DNA of 64,000 nt from an uncultured Chloroflexales bacterium (GTDB lineage: Bacteria; Chloroflexota; Chloroflexia; Chloroflexales; Chloroflexaceae), in contig CALGUG010000028.1 of assembly GCA_937902315.1 (NCBI GenBank), forward strand, positions 1-64,000, read 5' to 3'. The number at the start of each line of letters is the position of its first letter. The stretch's first letter is position 1. A program made the translations under genes and the position numbers. The notes below the pieces were generated by a model. The model saw only the letters and a list, made by a program, of their open reading frames with translations. It was not told the DNA's origin and searched no databases. This document shows, piece after piece, positions 7,970-17,088 of this stretch.

Positions 7970-9034
7970 TTAGGGAAGGGGAATAACTGCAGCGATGCGT
8001 GTACCGCGCCCGATCGCGCTTTCGATACCGAACTCGCCTCGTAAGAGCGCTTCGATCTGTTGACGCATGCTGGCGATGCCCATATTACGGCGGCTGCCTT
8101 CTTCATCACCCAAAGCATGCTCAACTTGAAAGCCTTCACCATCATCTTCAACAATGATCTGAAGCTCACCACTGGAAGCATCAAGCAGCACACGCGCTTG
8201 GTTTGCGTTGGCGTGTTTGGCCACATTATTTAAGGCCTCTTGGATGAAGCGGAAGATCGTCACTTCATAATGGCTCGGCAAACGCGCTTCCATGTTCTGA
8301 ACCATCAAGTTGACTTCGAGATTATTCTTTTCGCCGAACTGAGCCACAAAGCGGCGCAGAGTCGGGATCAATCCGAGATCATCGAGGGTCATGGGGCGCA
8401 GATCGAAGATGAACTTGCGCGTCTCTTGAAGGGTGTTGTTGATGGCCGTTTTGAGGCTGCTTAGTTCGGCCCGAGCCTGCTCGATATCGCGGTCGATGAG
8501 GCGCTGGCAGATCTCGGCACGCAGCACCAAGTTACTCATAGACTGAGCGGGGCCATCGTGCATCTGTAACGAGATACGTAGGCGCTCTTTCTCTTGAGCT
8601 TGAATAATATTGGCGATCATATCTTCGCCAGAACTGGTGTTGCCGCCCCCCGTATCGCCACCAACACCATTTTCCAACATTTCATCGAGAGTTCGCACCA
8701 ATTCCGAAAGCAGCTCCTGTTGGGTGCGCAAGCTGGTTTGGCGGGTCTGGAGTTGCTCTAACTGGCCACGCATCATATGCAAGCGCATCTGCACTTCTTG
8801 AGCAGCGGTAAAGAGGTTTTTGATCTCGGCTTTGCTATATTTTTCGAGATTAACTTCAAGGTCACGCAGACGATTTGAGACAGATAGCTCGCGTTGACTG
8901 TGTTTCTCTACATCAGCAGAGCTTTGACGCACCAAAACTTCAATTTCGCTTAACTCACGCCGAGTGCGATCTTGTTGTTCTCGGTATTCGTCACGCAGCG
9001 CCTCGAGACGCTGTTGGATTTCGCTGTTGGCCAT
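7970..9034 (-). CDS. Cytoplasmic DegS/LiaS-type sensor histidine kinase (orphan)
   Basis: 354 residues without a membrane segment. Residues 1-120 are a long coiled coil, as in the DegS sensor domain. A Gly/Ser linker (about 124-136) leads to a HisKA_3 dimerisation and phosphoacceptor segment with H159 in the box MHDGPAQ, and a C-terminal HATPase_c domain (N-box EALNNVAKHA, G-box EDDGEGF, MGIASMRQQ). GGAG stands before the ATG. DegS-type kinases phosphorylate NarL/LuxR-type regulators. No regulator gene adjoins, so its partner lies elsewhere; the one at 44951 has its own kinase. The coiled coil and lack of membrane segments suggest a cytoplasmic signal. Confidence 0.88.
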   Translation of the reverse strand: MANSEIQQRLEALRDEYREQQDRTRRELSEIEVLVRQSSADVEKHSQRELSVSNRLRDLEVNLEKYSKAEIKNLFTAAQEVQMRLHMMRGQLEQLQTRQTSLRTQQELLSELVRTLDEMLENGVGGDTGGGNTSSGEDMIANIIQAQEKERLRISLQMHDGPAQSMSNLVLRAEICQRLIDRDIEQARAELSSLKTAINNTLQETRKFIFDLRPMTLDDLGLIPTLRRFVAQFGEKNNLEVNLMVQNMEARLPSHYEVTIFRFIQEALNNVAKHANANQARVLLDASSGELQIIVEDDGEGFQVEHALGDEEGSRRNMGIASMRQQIEALLRGEFGIESAIGRGTRIAAVIPLP

Positions 9035-9191
9035 AGCCGGTCTCCATCGTTTCGTACGATTTGTTAAGAGTTATTATAGAACCAGCACGGAAATGGCGTC
9101 AAACCTAAAACCATTGCAGTGCTAGTGTATATGATAACAAGCACCAAGATCGAAAGTGGAGAGACATTCTGGCCTTACATGAGGAAAGCGT

Positions 9192-9222
9192 ACAGCATAG
9201 GGACATCCAAGCCCTATGCTGT
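9192..9222 (-). terminator. Hairpin after the second permease gene
   Basis: An 11-bp perfect stem (ACAGCATAGGG at 9192-9202 with CCCTATGCTGT at 9212-9222) closes a nine-base loop, eight bases after the permease stop on the - strand. The T-run is better on the + strand side (GTAGTAGTTTTATG), so it may work in both directions or only as a 3' protective structure. Confidence 0.55.
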
Positions 9223-9229
9223 AGTAGTT

Positions 9230-10222
9230 TTATGGGCGAACAAACGGTTCTCCCAGCGCGGCAGGTGCAGGCGATGCGATGCGTCCCAGCAGGCGCAGCA
9301 ATGGCCGGCCGATCTGAGGCGGCAGGCTCTCGACCCAGCGCAACACGAGCGGATTGCCGCTGCTGTTCACGATCACCAAGACGATGATCATCAGGAAGAA
9401 GGGTGCAACCTGGAACATTTGAGTCGGCATGCTCGAGATCTCTTTTTGCAAGAGACTGGCCGCGCTCTGCAAGATGCTGAAGAAGTAACAGCCAACCGCG
9501 ACACGCCAAGGATTCCAGCCGCCGAAGATCACAATAGCTAGCGCGATCCAACCGGTGCCAGCCGTGTGGCGATAGCTCCAGCCCTGCTTGAGGTCGAGCG
9601 AATAGGCGGCACCAGCGATACCCACCAAAGCTCCACCGATACAGAGGTAGAGGAAGCGCTTTGCGATCACGTTGTTGCCGCGCACAAAGGCCGTGGTCGG
9701 TCGTTCGCCCAGCGCGCGCAAAGCCAGACCAGCGCGGGTGCGGTACATGTACCACCAAACGGCGGGTATCAAAAGAAAGCTGGCGTAGATCAGCAGGTCG
9801 TGATCAAAGAGAACCGGGCCGATGAAGGGGATATCCTTCAGACCGGGAATGGCGAAGTGCGGTATAGCGGGACCTTGAATACGCGAGTAATTAGCCCCCA
9901 AAAACGAAGAGAGGTCGGTCGCAAACAGGGTCAGCACAAAGCCGACAGCGAGCTGAGACTGACCGAGGGTAATGCTGAGAAAACCCAACACCAAGGCTAC
10001 CGCAGCGCCCACAGCAGCTCCGGCCAACAGACCGAGCAGCACGTTTCCAGTGTTGTAGGCCGCCACAAAAGAGACCATAGCTCCTAGAAGCATGGTTCCG
10101 TCGAGTGAAAGATTAATAACACCTGCACGTTCGCTTATTGTTTCACCAATGGCTGCGAACACTAAGGGTGCAGCACTTGCCAAAACCGAGGCAAGAATGG
10201 CTATAAAATAGGTCGTTGTCAT
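9230..10222 (-). CDS. ABC importer permease, BMP/nucleoside type (second permease, inverted and displaced)
   Basis: 330 residues, largely membrane segments, with the second-subunit signature ETISERAGVINLSLDGTMLLGAMVSF (about residues 27-52), typical of YufQ/NupQ-type permeases. This subunit normally follows the first permease in one operon. Here it lies 2.4 kb away on the opposite strand, behind the pilin pair and kinase gene. No other transporter gene is next to it, so it most likely pairs with the permease at 5788. It must have its own promoter in 10223-10742. Confidence 0.9.
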   Translation of the reverse strand: MTTTYFIAILASVLASAAPLVFAAIGETISERAGVINLSLDGTMLLGAMVSFVAAYNTGNVLLGLLAGAAVGAAVALVLGFLSITLGQSQLAVGFVLTLFATDLSSFLGANYSRIQGPAIPHFAIPGLKDIPFIGPVLFDHDLLIYASFLLIPAVWWYMYRTRAGLALRALGERPTTAFVRGNNVIAKRFLYLCIGGALVGIAGAAYSLDLKQGWSYRHTAGTGWIALAIVIFGGWNPWRVAVGCYFFSILQSAASLLQKEISSMPTQMFQVAPFFLMIIVLVIVNSSGNPLVLRWVESLPPQIGRPLLRLLGRIASPAPAALGEPFVRP

Positions 10223-10369
10223 ATGATTCTGGGAATTTGTTTAGCATCTGAATGGCGCTTATTATAGCCGATTTAAGCCCTGTTGCAAGTCAAAATCATG
10301 TGAATCACACATTCATTACTCATATTATTTTTAGAATACAGAAACAGCTCCGGCAACGACTTTAGCAGG

Positions 10370-10437
10370 CGTTGAGGTCGCTAGCTCCCATTCGTTCCCA
10401 AGCGCGTCCGCCTACGGCTACCAACATCCCACCCAAC
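10370..10437 (+). repeat. Family A dispersed repeat, copy 2
   Basis: Core CGCGTCCGCCTACGGCTACC at 10403-10422, preceded by the family flank CTCCCATTCGTTCCCAAG and followed by AACATCCCACCCA. With copy 3 (reverse) it forms an inverted pair about 220 bp across. The 520-bp gap 10223-10742 holds no gene that I can support. Confidence 0.88.
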
Positions 10438-10574
10438 AAACAACGGCCTATCTGTGCGTGCTCAGCGAGCGCCCTGAAGGCAGCGATACGCAGCGCCCGA
10501 CATTGTGGAGCAGTGTTTGGCTTTGCAAGCAATGGATAGCCAGGAGGTGGCGACGCGGGCCGCGCAGCGCTTGA

Positions 10575-10628
10575 GGGAGCGAATGGATGGAAGGCGACTT
10601 GATAGCCGGAGGCGGACGCGGTTAGGAT
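10575..10628 (-). repeat. Family A dispersed repeat, copy 3
   Basis: Reverse-orientation core TAGCCGGAGGCGGACGCG at 10603-10620, with one base different from the consensus. It faces copy 2. The DNA between holds further complementary GC-rich stretches but no start codon with a credible frame. Confidence 0.8.
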
Positions 10629-10742
10629 CTTTGTTGAGGGAAAAGCCGTCTCCGCCAAAGAGCCAAACAAAATGGTTCACACCAGCTTTGCACACTCGTG
10701 TGAACCGAACAGAGGCCTTAGCTTGTTAGCAAGCTAGCTGAG

Positions 10743-11261
10743 TCAGTCGAACTTTTTGTAGTAAAAGACCGAGCCATCGAGCTGGCCGTTGGCCGAACGG
10801 GCATATTGGGGGATGACACCAGCGACCTTGTAGCCCGCGCTTTGATAAAGCTGCTCGGCGACATCGCCCTCGCGTGTATCGAGCACCAACAGCTCGCGCC
10901 CCAACTGGCGGGCTTGCTCTTCGATCGCTTCGAGCAGGGCACGCGCGATGCCCTTGCGACGGGCTGCGGTGTGTACCATCAGCTTTTGGATCTCGGCCCG
11001 ATGCGAGCCATTTTTCTTCATACATGGCTCGAGCTGAATACTGCCCACCACACGATCATCTTCGAGGGCGGCCAGCAGGATTTGGGGTGTCTGCTCTAAA
11101 AGCCTGATCACGCCGCGCCAATAATGGGCCGCCTCCTCGGCGCTCAAAGGCGGCAGAAAACCGATCGAAGCGCCATCATCGACGACGTTTTGTAACAAAG
11201 CGATAAATTCTTCAAGCCGCTCGGCAACTTGAGCAGCGTTAAAACGAACAATGGTATACAT
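10743..11261 (-). CDS. GNAT-family N-acetyltransferase
   Basis: 172 residues from the ATG at 11261; GAAGGTG six bases upstream favours this over the GTG three codons earlier. The GNAT core is visible from about 75 to 130: VGSIQLEP, EIQKLMVHTAARRKGIARALLEAIEEQA (motif A, acetyl-CoA pyrophosphate loop R-R-K-G-I-A), then LLVLDTREGDVAEQLYQSAGY. It would move an acetyl group from acetyl-CoA to an amine; the substrate is unknown. It starts 12 bp after the MFS gene stop and is probably co-transcribed with it. Confidence 0.85.
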   Translation of the reverse strand: MYTIVRFNAAQVAERLEEFIALLQNVVDDGASIGFLPPLSAEEAAHYWRGVIRLLEQTPQILLAALEDDRVVGSIQLEPCMKKNGSHRAEIQKLMVHTAARRKGIARALLEAIEEQARQLGRELLVLDTREGDVAEQLYQSAGYKVAGVIPQYARSANGQLDGSVFYYKKFD

Positions 11262-11273
11262 TGCAAACACCTT

Positions 11274-12425
11274 CTAACTGAGGCCCTCTTGGGCATAGTG
11301 CAGCGTCGATCGACGGGCGATCAGTGGAACCAAAACCAATCCGCAGGTCACACCAACAGCTGCAACAAGGTACATTGTTGTAAGGCCAGCGAATTCTAAG
11401 ATGAAGCCCAGCAGCCAGCTACCGAGGCCGATGCCGAGATCCATACCGAGGTAACAAATTGCGATAGCACGGCCGCGAGCCGTGGGCAGCAAGGCGATAT
11501 TATGGGCCATAAGGGCCGGATGCAGCAAACCGCCGCCCGAGGCTACCAAAACCGCTCCGATGCAAAGCCAGAGAGTATTGTTGCCCAACCCCAGTGCCAC
11601 CAAGCCAAGCCCGCTCGTAAGAAAGCCAACGATGATCACTTGAGCGAAATATTCACCATTGAGCCAGCGGCTGGCGACCACACGGGTCAGAATGATGCCA
11701 GCCGCATAACAGCTGTAGATTACGCCCGCGCTCGACAGGCCGCGTCGTTCGACCAAGAGCGGCATAAACTGCAAAAAGGCACCAAAACCTAGGCCTAAAA
11801 GGGCCGCCGCCAGCATCGGCAAACGCAGATCGCGCGGAATAAGCAGCACATTGCGCCAATCGAATACGATCGAGGGCGAGCCTTGCGAGGAGGGCACACC
11901 CCAGGCGAGCAGCACCGCGACCAAGGCCATACAGCCCGCCGCAATAAAGGCACCCATGATGCCGATCCAAGCCAGACTGAAGTCGATCACAGCGGGCGTA
12001 AAGGACATAGCCACATTGGCGGCGACGCCGAAGATCGCCAGCGCTTGGCCGCGTTTGGCCGCCGGAGCGAGCTCGGCCACTAGGCTGGTCGAAGCGGTTG
12101 TGAAGGCGACATAGCCGCCCGCTTGCAGAACCCGCAAGATAAAGATCACAAAGGGATTGTGAACGAACGGGATGCTAAAAGCGCCCAGCATAAACAGGGC
12201 GGCGCCGACCAGCACATTGGGGCGCGAACCCCAACGGTCGGTGGTATAGCCAAGCAGCGGACGACCGATCAGCGATGCGATTCCGAAGGCTCCTAAAATT
12301 AAACCAAGCTGCCAATCGGGCATAGACAAGCTGGTCAGATAGTGCGGAAGAGGCACAAGCAGAGCATAAAATGCTGCGAAGAAGAGCAAGGTCGCAGCCC
12401 AATTTTGCCAATACGAACGGCTCAT
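11274..12425 (-). CDS. Major facilitator superfamily transporter
   Basis: 383 residues from the ATG at 12425, preceded by GGAG; the frame extends further upstream but without a good ribosome site. Twelve hydrophobic segments are likely. The MFS motif A loop is present between helices 2 and 3 (GRPLLGYTTDRWGSRPN, about 55-71), with a weaker repeat in the second half. It resembles small-molecule exporters of the DHA1/YfcJ type, but the substrate cannot be told. A divergent LysR gene next door is the likely regulator. Confidence 0.85.
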   Translation of the reverse strand: MSRSYWQNWAATLLFFAAFYALLVPLPHYLTSLSMPDWQLGLILGAFGIASLIGRPLLGYTTDRWGSRPNVLVGAALFMLGAFSIPFVHNPFVIFILRVLQAGGYVAFTTASTSLVAELAPAAKRGQALAIFGVAANVAMSFTPAVIDFSLAWIGIMGAFIAAGCMALVAVLLAWGVPSSQGSPSIVFDWRNVLLIPRDLRLPMLAAALLGLGFGAFLQFMPLLVERRGLSSAGVIYSCYAAGIILTRVVASRWLNGEYFAQVIIVGFLTSGLGLVALGLGNNTLWLCIGAVLVASGGGLLHPALMAHNIALLPTARGRAIAICYLGMDLGIGLGSWLLGFILEFAGLTTMYLVAAVGVTCGLVLVPLIARRSTLHYAQEGLS

Positions 12426-12444
12426 TCGTTTCTCCGATCTAACA

Positions 12445-12513
12445 GGTATACTGCTCACTGTAGCGGCGAAACTGGTATACTTCAAGATAGAAACATCGAT
12501 AGGCACTATTGAT
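12445..12513. promoter_or_regulatory. Divergent promoter region with candidate LysR operator
   Basis: The 127-bp gap between the MFS and LysR genes holds two direct GGTATACT copies (12445-12452 and 12474-12481), and an inverted repeat ATCGATAG-GCA-CTATTGAT (12495-12513, one mismatch) that contains the T-N11-A pattern of LysR boxes. This layout is typical of LysR self-control and activation of the divergent gene, but binding is inferred. Confidence 0.5.
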
Positions 12514-12552
12514 TTTTTTAATAGCTTCTTGGCAGACTGAGGTGCAGGTAGT

Positions 12553-13470
12553 ATGGATATCGACCAGCTCACGGCCTTCGAGCGGATCGCACGCGAGGGC
12601 AGTTTCAGCCGAGCGGCTTGGGAGCTGGGCATCGCCCAACCAACGATCTCGGCGCGTATTCAAGCGCTCGAGGCTGAGGTTGGTGGGGCGCTCTTTCAGC
12701 GCAGTGGCCGTCAGATCACACTTACAGCCCTAGGATCGAGCTTTCTGCCCTATGCTCGTCGAGCCTTAGCGGTGCTAAGCGAAGGCTTAGAGGCAGCGCG
12801 CGAAAGCAGCACTGGCAAACGGGGTAGAATCACGTTTGGGGCGCTTAATTCGCTCTCAGATGCCTTCTTGGGGCCGATCATCACACAATTTCACAACGAG
12901 TTTCCCGATGTCGAGCTCTTCATACGCTCGGGCGATCACGAACGGATCGTCGATCTGCTCTCGGACGGGATCATTGAGCTTGGACTGCTGACCTGGCCCT
13001 GTCTCGATTCGCTGATCAACGGTCATCAGCCGCTCTTTTTTTTATCAGAAGCGATCATCGTGGTCTGCGCGCCCAGCCACCCGCTGGCGGGCGTGAAGGA
13101 GATCGGGCAGAAGCAGCTGGCCGCCGAGGCCAAGCCGCTCTTGATCGGGCGCTGGTGGCTGCATGTGCATATCAATGTGCTGCAGTTGGCCCAAAGCTCG
13201 GCCGATGTGCTCTACGTGCCGATCGAGACGGCGCGCACCATGGTGCTAGCAGGATCGGGGGTCGGGTTGTTTACACGTGCTGCGGTCATGAACGAGCTGA
13301 ACGAAGGGCGATTGGTCGAATTGCGTGTGCCCGATCTGCCGCCGATTACGCGCGAGAGCGTACTGGTGCGTGGGCCACGCAGCGCATCGCTAAGCCCGGT
13401 AAGCCAAACTTTTATCGACTCGATTCGAGCGCGGGCTGCCCAACTCAATCTTCTGCGAGAGGATGTATAA
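12553..13470 (+). CDS. LysR-family transcriptional regulator
   Basis: 305 residues. The N-terminal winged helix-turn-helix has the classic LysR pattern (MDIDQLTAFERIAREGSFSR...GIAQPTISARIQALEAEVGGALFQR, 1-50), followed by the linker helix and a periplasmic-binding-like effector domain from about 90 (GRITFGALNSLSDAFLGPII, ELGLLTWP). It is divergent from the MFS gene at 11274-12425, and such pairs usually mean that the regulator controls the transporter in response to its substrate. The ligand is not known. Confidence 0.93.
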   Translation: MDIDQLTAFERIAREGSFSRAAWELGIAQPTISARIQALEAEVGGALFQRSGRQITLTALGSSFLPYARRALAVLSEGLEAARESSTGKRGRITFGALNSLSDAFLGPIITQFHNEFPDVELFIRSGDHERIVDLLSDGIIELGLLTWPCLDSLINGHQPLFFLSEAIIVVCAPSHPLAGVKEIGQKQLAAEAKPLLIGRWWLHVHINVLQLAQSSADVLYVPIETARTMVLAGSGVGLFTRAAVMNELNEGRLVELRVPDLPPITRESVLVRGPRSASLSPVSQTFIDSIRARAAQLNLLREDV

Positions 13471-13775
13471 TAGAAGAAGAGTGTGCCATATCGAAAGGTG
13501 ATGCAAGAAATATCCCAAAGCCAAACCAGACTGGCTTCTCGCAAGGCTCGGCCCTAGCGAAGGGCACGAGGCGATAGGGACAGATTGCACGAAAAAGCAG
13601 ATCGGCCATTGGGCGTGCAATACATCAGTGGCAGATTTTGTTACAATAGATAATGGCCTGAGATTATTTGGAAGATTACTGTATCAGCGTCGCCGCTGGT
13701 TCTGGAGAGTGGCGACGCTGATTCTGTATGTATAGGAACGAAGGCACATAGCGTGTGTGCCGTTTGGAGATAGAA
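13471..13775 (+). promoter_or_regulatory. Structured leader and promoter region of carB
   Basis: About 305 bp without a recognised gene but rich in hairpins: ATTGCACG/CGTGCAAT (13584-13591 with 13614-13621), and just before the gene a perfect 12-bp stem ATCAGCGTCGCC/GGCGACGCTGAT (13683-13694 with 13711-13722). Between them TGTTACAAT (13639-13647) fits an extended -10 box, which would leave the second hairpin in the carB leader. A possible 19-codon frame begins with ATG at 13501 but has no strong support. Control of carB by this leader is inference. Confidence 0.45.
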
Positions 13776-16700
13776 ATGCCGAAGCGGACTGATATTCAAT
13801 CCATCCTGATTTTGGGAAGCGGGCCGATCGTGATCGGTCAGGCCTGTGAGTTTGACTATAGCGGTGCTCAAGCCTGTAAAGCACTGCGCGAAGAAGGCTA
13901 CCGCGTCATTCTGGTCAACAGCAACCCGGCGACGATTATGACCGACCCGCAGCTCGCTGATGCGACCTACATCGAGCCATTGGAAGTCGCTTCGCTAGAG
14001 CGCATCATCGCCAAAGAGAAGCCTGATGCCATTCTACCCACTGTTGGTGGCCAAACGGCACTGAACTTGGCTGTAGCGCTCGAAGAAGAGGGCGTGCTCG
14101 CGCGCCATAATGTGAAGCTGATCGGCGCATCGGTGAGCGCGGTAAAGCTGGCCGAAGACCGCGAGCTCTTCAAAGAGAAGATGATCGAAATCGGTTATGA
14201 GGTGCCCAAGAGCGGTATCGCGCATAGCGTGCAAGAAGCGCTCGATGTGGTGGCTCAGACCGGCTTCCCTGCCATTATTCGCCCCTCGTTCACCTTGGGC
14301 GGCGCTGGCGGCGGTATCGCCTACAACCTCGAAGAGTTCCGCCAGATGGTCGAGTTCGGCCTCGATGCCTCGCCCGTCAACCAGATTTTGATCGAAGAGA
14401 GCGTGATCGGTTGGAAGGAATTCGAGCTAGAGGTAATGCGCGACCGAGCCGATAACGGCGTCATCATCTGTTCGATCGAAAACATCGACCCGATGGGCGT
14501 GCACACCGGCGATAGCATCACGGTTGCTCCGGCCATGACCTTGACCGACCGCGAGTACCAGCGCCTGCGCGATATGGCGATCAACATTTTGCGGGCGGTC
14601 GGCGTCGAGACCGGCGGTTCAAACGTGCAGTTCGCCGTCAACCCCAACAACGGCAAGGTCTATGTGATCGAGATGAACCCGCGCGTCAGCCGCTCTTCGG
14701 CGCTGGCGAGCAAGGCGACCGGCTTCCCGATCGCCAAGATCGCTGCTAAGCTGGCTGTGGGCTACACCCTCGACGAACTGCCCAACGACATTACGCGCGA
14801 AACGCCCGCCAGCTTTGAGCCTATGCTCGACTATGTTGTGGTGAAGATCCCGCGCTGGACCTTTGAGAAGTTCCCCAAGGCCGACCCGACCTTGACCTCG
14901 CAAATGAAGAGCGTGGGCGAAGTTATGGCGATCGGACGCACCTTCGCCGAAGCCTACCAAAAGGCTTGGCGCTCCCTGGAGCAGGGCCGAGCTGGCTGGG
15001 GCGCAGATGGCAAAGACAAGATCGATCACGATCGCCTGCGCGAGCGCTTGATCACGCCGCACCCCGAGCGACACTTCTATGTGCGCTACGCTCTGCAGAT
15101 CGGTATGAGCGTCGATCAGGTCGCTGCGCTGACCAATATCGACCCATGGTTCATTCACCAGTTCGAGCGCATCGTCACCATGGAAGGCCGCCTGCGCGCC
15201 TTCAATCTCGACACGGTTCCCGCCGATCTGCTGCGCCAAGCCAAGCGCATGGGCTTCAGCGACGAGCAGTTGGCCTATCTCTGGAATGTGCCGAAGCCAA
15301 CTGCACCGCACGTCGGTCCGGCCATGCTGGTGCGCGAGAAGCGCAAGGCGCTGGGTATCACCCCGACCTTCCATCGTGTCGACACTTGTGCGGCTGAGTT
15401 CCCGGCCTTTACGCCCTACATGTACTCGTCGTATGAGACCGAGGACGAATCAGAGCCGACCGATCGCCGCAAGGTGATCATCTTGGGTAGCGGCCCCAAC
15501 CGCATCGGCCAAGGTATCGAATTCGACTACTGCTGCTGTCACGCCGTGTTCGGTCTGCGGGCAATGGGCTACGAGACGATTATGATCAACTGTAACCCCG
15601 AGACGGTTTCGACCGACTACGATACAGCTGATCGTCTCTACTTCGAGCCGCTGACCCTCGAGGACGTGCTCAACATCGTTGATATCGAGAAACCCGACGG
15701 CGTGATCGTACAGTTCGGCGGTCAGACCCCGCTCAAGCTGGCCCGTGGCCTCGAAGCCGCTGGCGTGCCGATCTGGGGTACTACGCCCGACGCGATCGAC
15801 CTGGCTGAGGATCGCGACCGCTTCGGCGCGCTGCTCGACCAACTGGGCATTCCTTCGCCGGCTCACGGCAGCGCGACCAGCACCGAAGAGGCGCTGGAAG
15901 TCGCCAAGCGCATCGGTTATCCGGTAGTGGTGCGCCCTTCCTACGTCTTGGGTGGCCGCGCGATGGCGATCGTTTACGACGATGCAACCCTCGAGCAGTA
16001 TATGCGTGAGGCTGTGGCAGCTTCGCCTGAGCACCCGATTCTGATCGACAGCTTCCTGGAAGATGCCTTCGAGATGGACGTTGACGCAGCCAGCGATGGC
16101 AACAACGTCGAGATCGCGGGCATTATGGAGCAGATCGAGCTAGCTGGCGTACACAGCGGCGACAGCGCCTGTGTTATCCCGCCCTTTATGGTGGCCGACA
16201 AGCATGTCGAGACCATGCGCGACTACACCATTCGCCTCGCCAAGGCTCTGAACGTGGTCGGCTTGATGAACGTGCAGTACGCTATGAAGGATGACGTGGT
16301 TTATGTGCTGGAAGTCAACCCGCGCGCTTCGCGAACCATTCCCTTCGTTGCCAAAGCGACCGGTGTTGCTTGGGCACAGATCGCAGCCCAAGCGATGGCT
16401 GGCAAGCCGATCGACAGCAGCAACCTGCCCAAGATCAGCTTGACGGGCGGCGAGCAGACCAAGACCTACCACGTCAAAGAGGTGGTGCTGCCGTGGAGCC
16501 GCTTCCAGGGCGTCGATACGCTGCTTGGCCCAGAGATGCGCTCGACCGGCGAGGCTATGGGTAGCGGTCATACCTTCGGCGAAGCCTACGCTAAGGCCCA
16601 GCTCGGTTGTAACCATCGCCTGCCCACCAGCGGCGCGGCCTTCCTGAGCGTCAACGATCGCGACAAGGCCAACCTGATCCCGATCGCGCGCGAACTGCAC

Positions 16701-17033
16701 GAATTGGGCTTCACGCTCTTTGCGACCGGCGGTACCGCCGCTGCGCTGAGCAACGCTGGCCTGCCCGTCACCCCGATCTACAAGGTGAACGAAGGCCGCC
16801 CCAACGCGGTTGACTACATCAAGAACGGCGAGATCGCGATGATCGTCAATACGCCGCTGGGCAAAGCCAGCTACTTCGATGAGGGCGCGATTCGCCGCGC
16901 CGCCATCACCTACGGCGTGCCGACCCTGACCACGCTCTCGGGCGCTGCTGCGGCTGTCCAAGCCATTCACGCTATGCGCAACGGCGGCTGGATGGTCGAA
17001 AGCCTGCAAGAGCTGCATAAGATCGAAGCCTAA
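13776..17033 (+). CDS. carB: Carbamoyl-phosphate synthase large subunit
   Basis: 1085 residues from the ATG at 13776, with GGAG seven bases before it. The order is two ATP-grasp halves (first starting MPKRTDIQSILILGSG, with PTVGGQTALNLA and RPSFTLGGAGGGIAY; second from about 560 with GSGPNRIGQGIEFDYC and RPSYVLGGRAM), the oligomerisation domain between them, and a C-terminal MGS allosteric domain (FATGGTAAALSNAGL, about 950-1085). It makes carbamoyl phosphate from bicarbonate, ATP and ammonia channelled from CarA, feeding pyrimidine and arginine synthesis. carA is not in the window. Codon use is strongly biased to C/G endings, as in ileS. Confidence 0.98.
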   Translation: MPKRTDIQSILILGSGPIVIGQACEFDYSGAQACKALREEGYRVILVNSNPATIMTDPQLADATYIEPLEVASLERIIAKEKPDAILPTVGGQTALNLAVALEEEGVLARHNVKLIGASVSAVKLAEDRELFKEKMIEIGYEVPKSGIAHSVQEALDVVAQTGFPAIIRPSFTLGGAGGGIAYNLEEFRQMVEFGLDASPVNQILIEESVIGWKEFELEVMRDRADNGVIICSIENIDPMGVHTGDSITVAPAMTLTDREYQRLRDMAINILRAVGVETGGSNVQFAVNPNNGKVYVIEMNPRVSRSSALASKATGFPIAKIAAKLAVGYTLDELPNDITRETPASFEPMLDYVVVKIPRWTFEKFPKADPTLTSQMKSVGEVMAIGRTFAEAYQKAWRSLEQGRAGWGADGKDKIDHDRLRERLITPHPERHFYVRYALQIGMSVDQVAALTNIDPWFIHQFERIVTMEGRLRAFNLDTVPADLLRQAKRMGFSDEQLAYLWNVPKPTAPHVGPAMLVREKRKALGITPTFHRVDTCAAEFPAFTPYMYSSYETEDESEPTDRRKVIILGSGPNRIGQGIEFDYCCCHAVFGLRAMGYETIMINCNPETVSTDYDTADRLYFEPLTLEDVLNIVDIEKPDGVIVQFGGQTPLKLARGLEAAGVPIWGTTPDAIDLAEDRDRFGALLDQLGIPSPAHGSATSTEEALEVAKRIGYPVVVRPSYVLGGRAMAIVYDDATLEQYMREAVAASPEHPILIDSFLEDAFEMDVDAASDGNNVEIAGIMEQIELAGVHSGDSACVIPPFMVADKHVETMRDYTIRLAKALNVVGLMNVQYAMKDDVVYVLEVNPRASRTIPFVAKATGVAWAQIAAQAMAGKPIDSSNLPKISLTGGEQTKTYHVKEVVLPWSRFQGVDTLLGPEMRSTGEAMGSGHTFGEAYAKAQLGCNHRLPTSGAAFLSVNDRDKANLIPIARELHELGFTLFATGGTAAALSNAGLPVTPIYKVNEGRPNAVDYIKNGEIAMIVNTPLGKASYFDEGAIRRAAITYGVPTLTTLSGAAAAVQAIHAMRNGGWMVESLQELHKIEA

Positions 17034-17045
17034 AACAGGCCGGAA

Positions 17046-17072
17046 GAGGAGCAGTCGATCTGGCTGCTCCTC
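17046..17072 (+). terminator. Weak terminator-like hairpin after carB
   Basis: GAGGAGCAG/CTGCTCCTC form a nine-bp stem about 13 bases after the carB stop. It is followed by a pyrimidine-rich (TCCTTCCCC) rather than a T-only run, so it may terminate poorly or act as a 3' structure. Confidence 0.5.
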
Positions 17073-17088
17073 TCCTTCCCCAGCGTGT

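Noticed and set aside
10362..10729. Short frames across family A copies 2 and 3 coding SASGYQ-like peptides
   Set aside because: The same peptide appears wherever the repeat core lies in an open frame; no ribosome sites, so it is a by-product of repeat DNA.
13755..13775. Earlier start of carB at 13755
   Set aside because: The ATG at 13776 has GGAG at good distance and begins the usual MPKRTDI sequence; the earlier ATG has none.
14619..15374. Antisense 251-aa frame within carB
   Set aside because: A long reverse frame is expected in GC-biased coding DNA; it has no ribosome site or known domain, and carB is certain.
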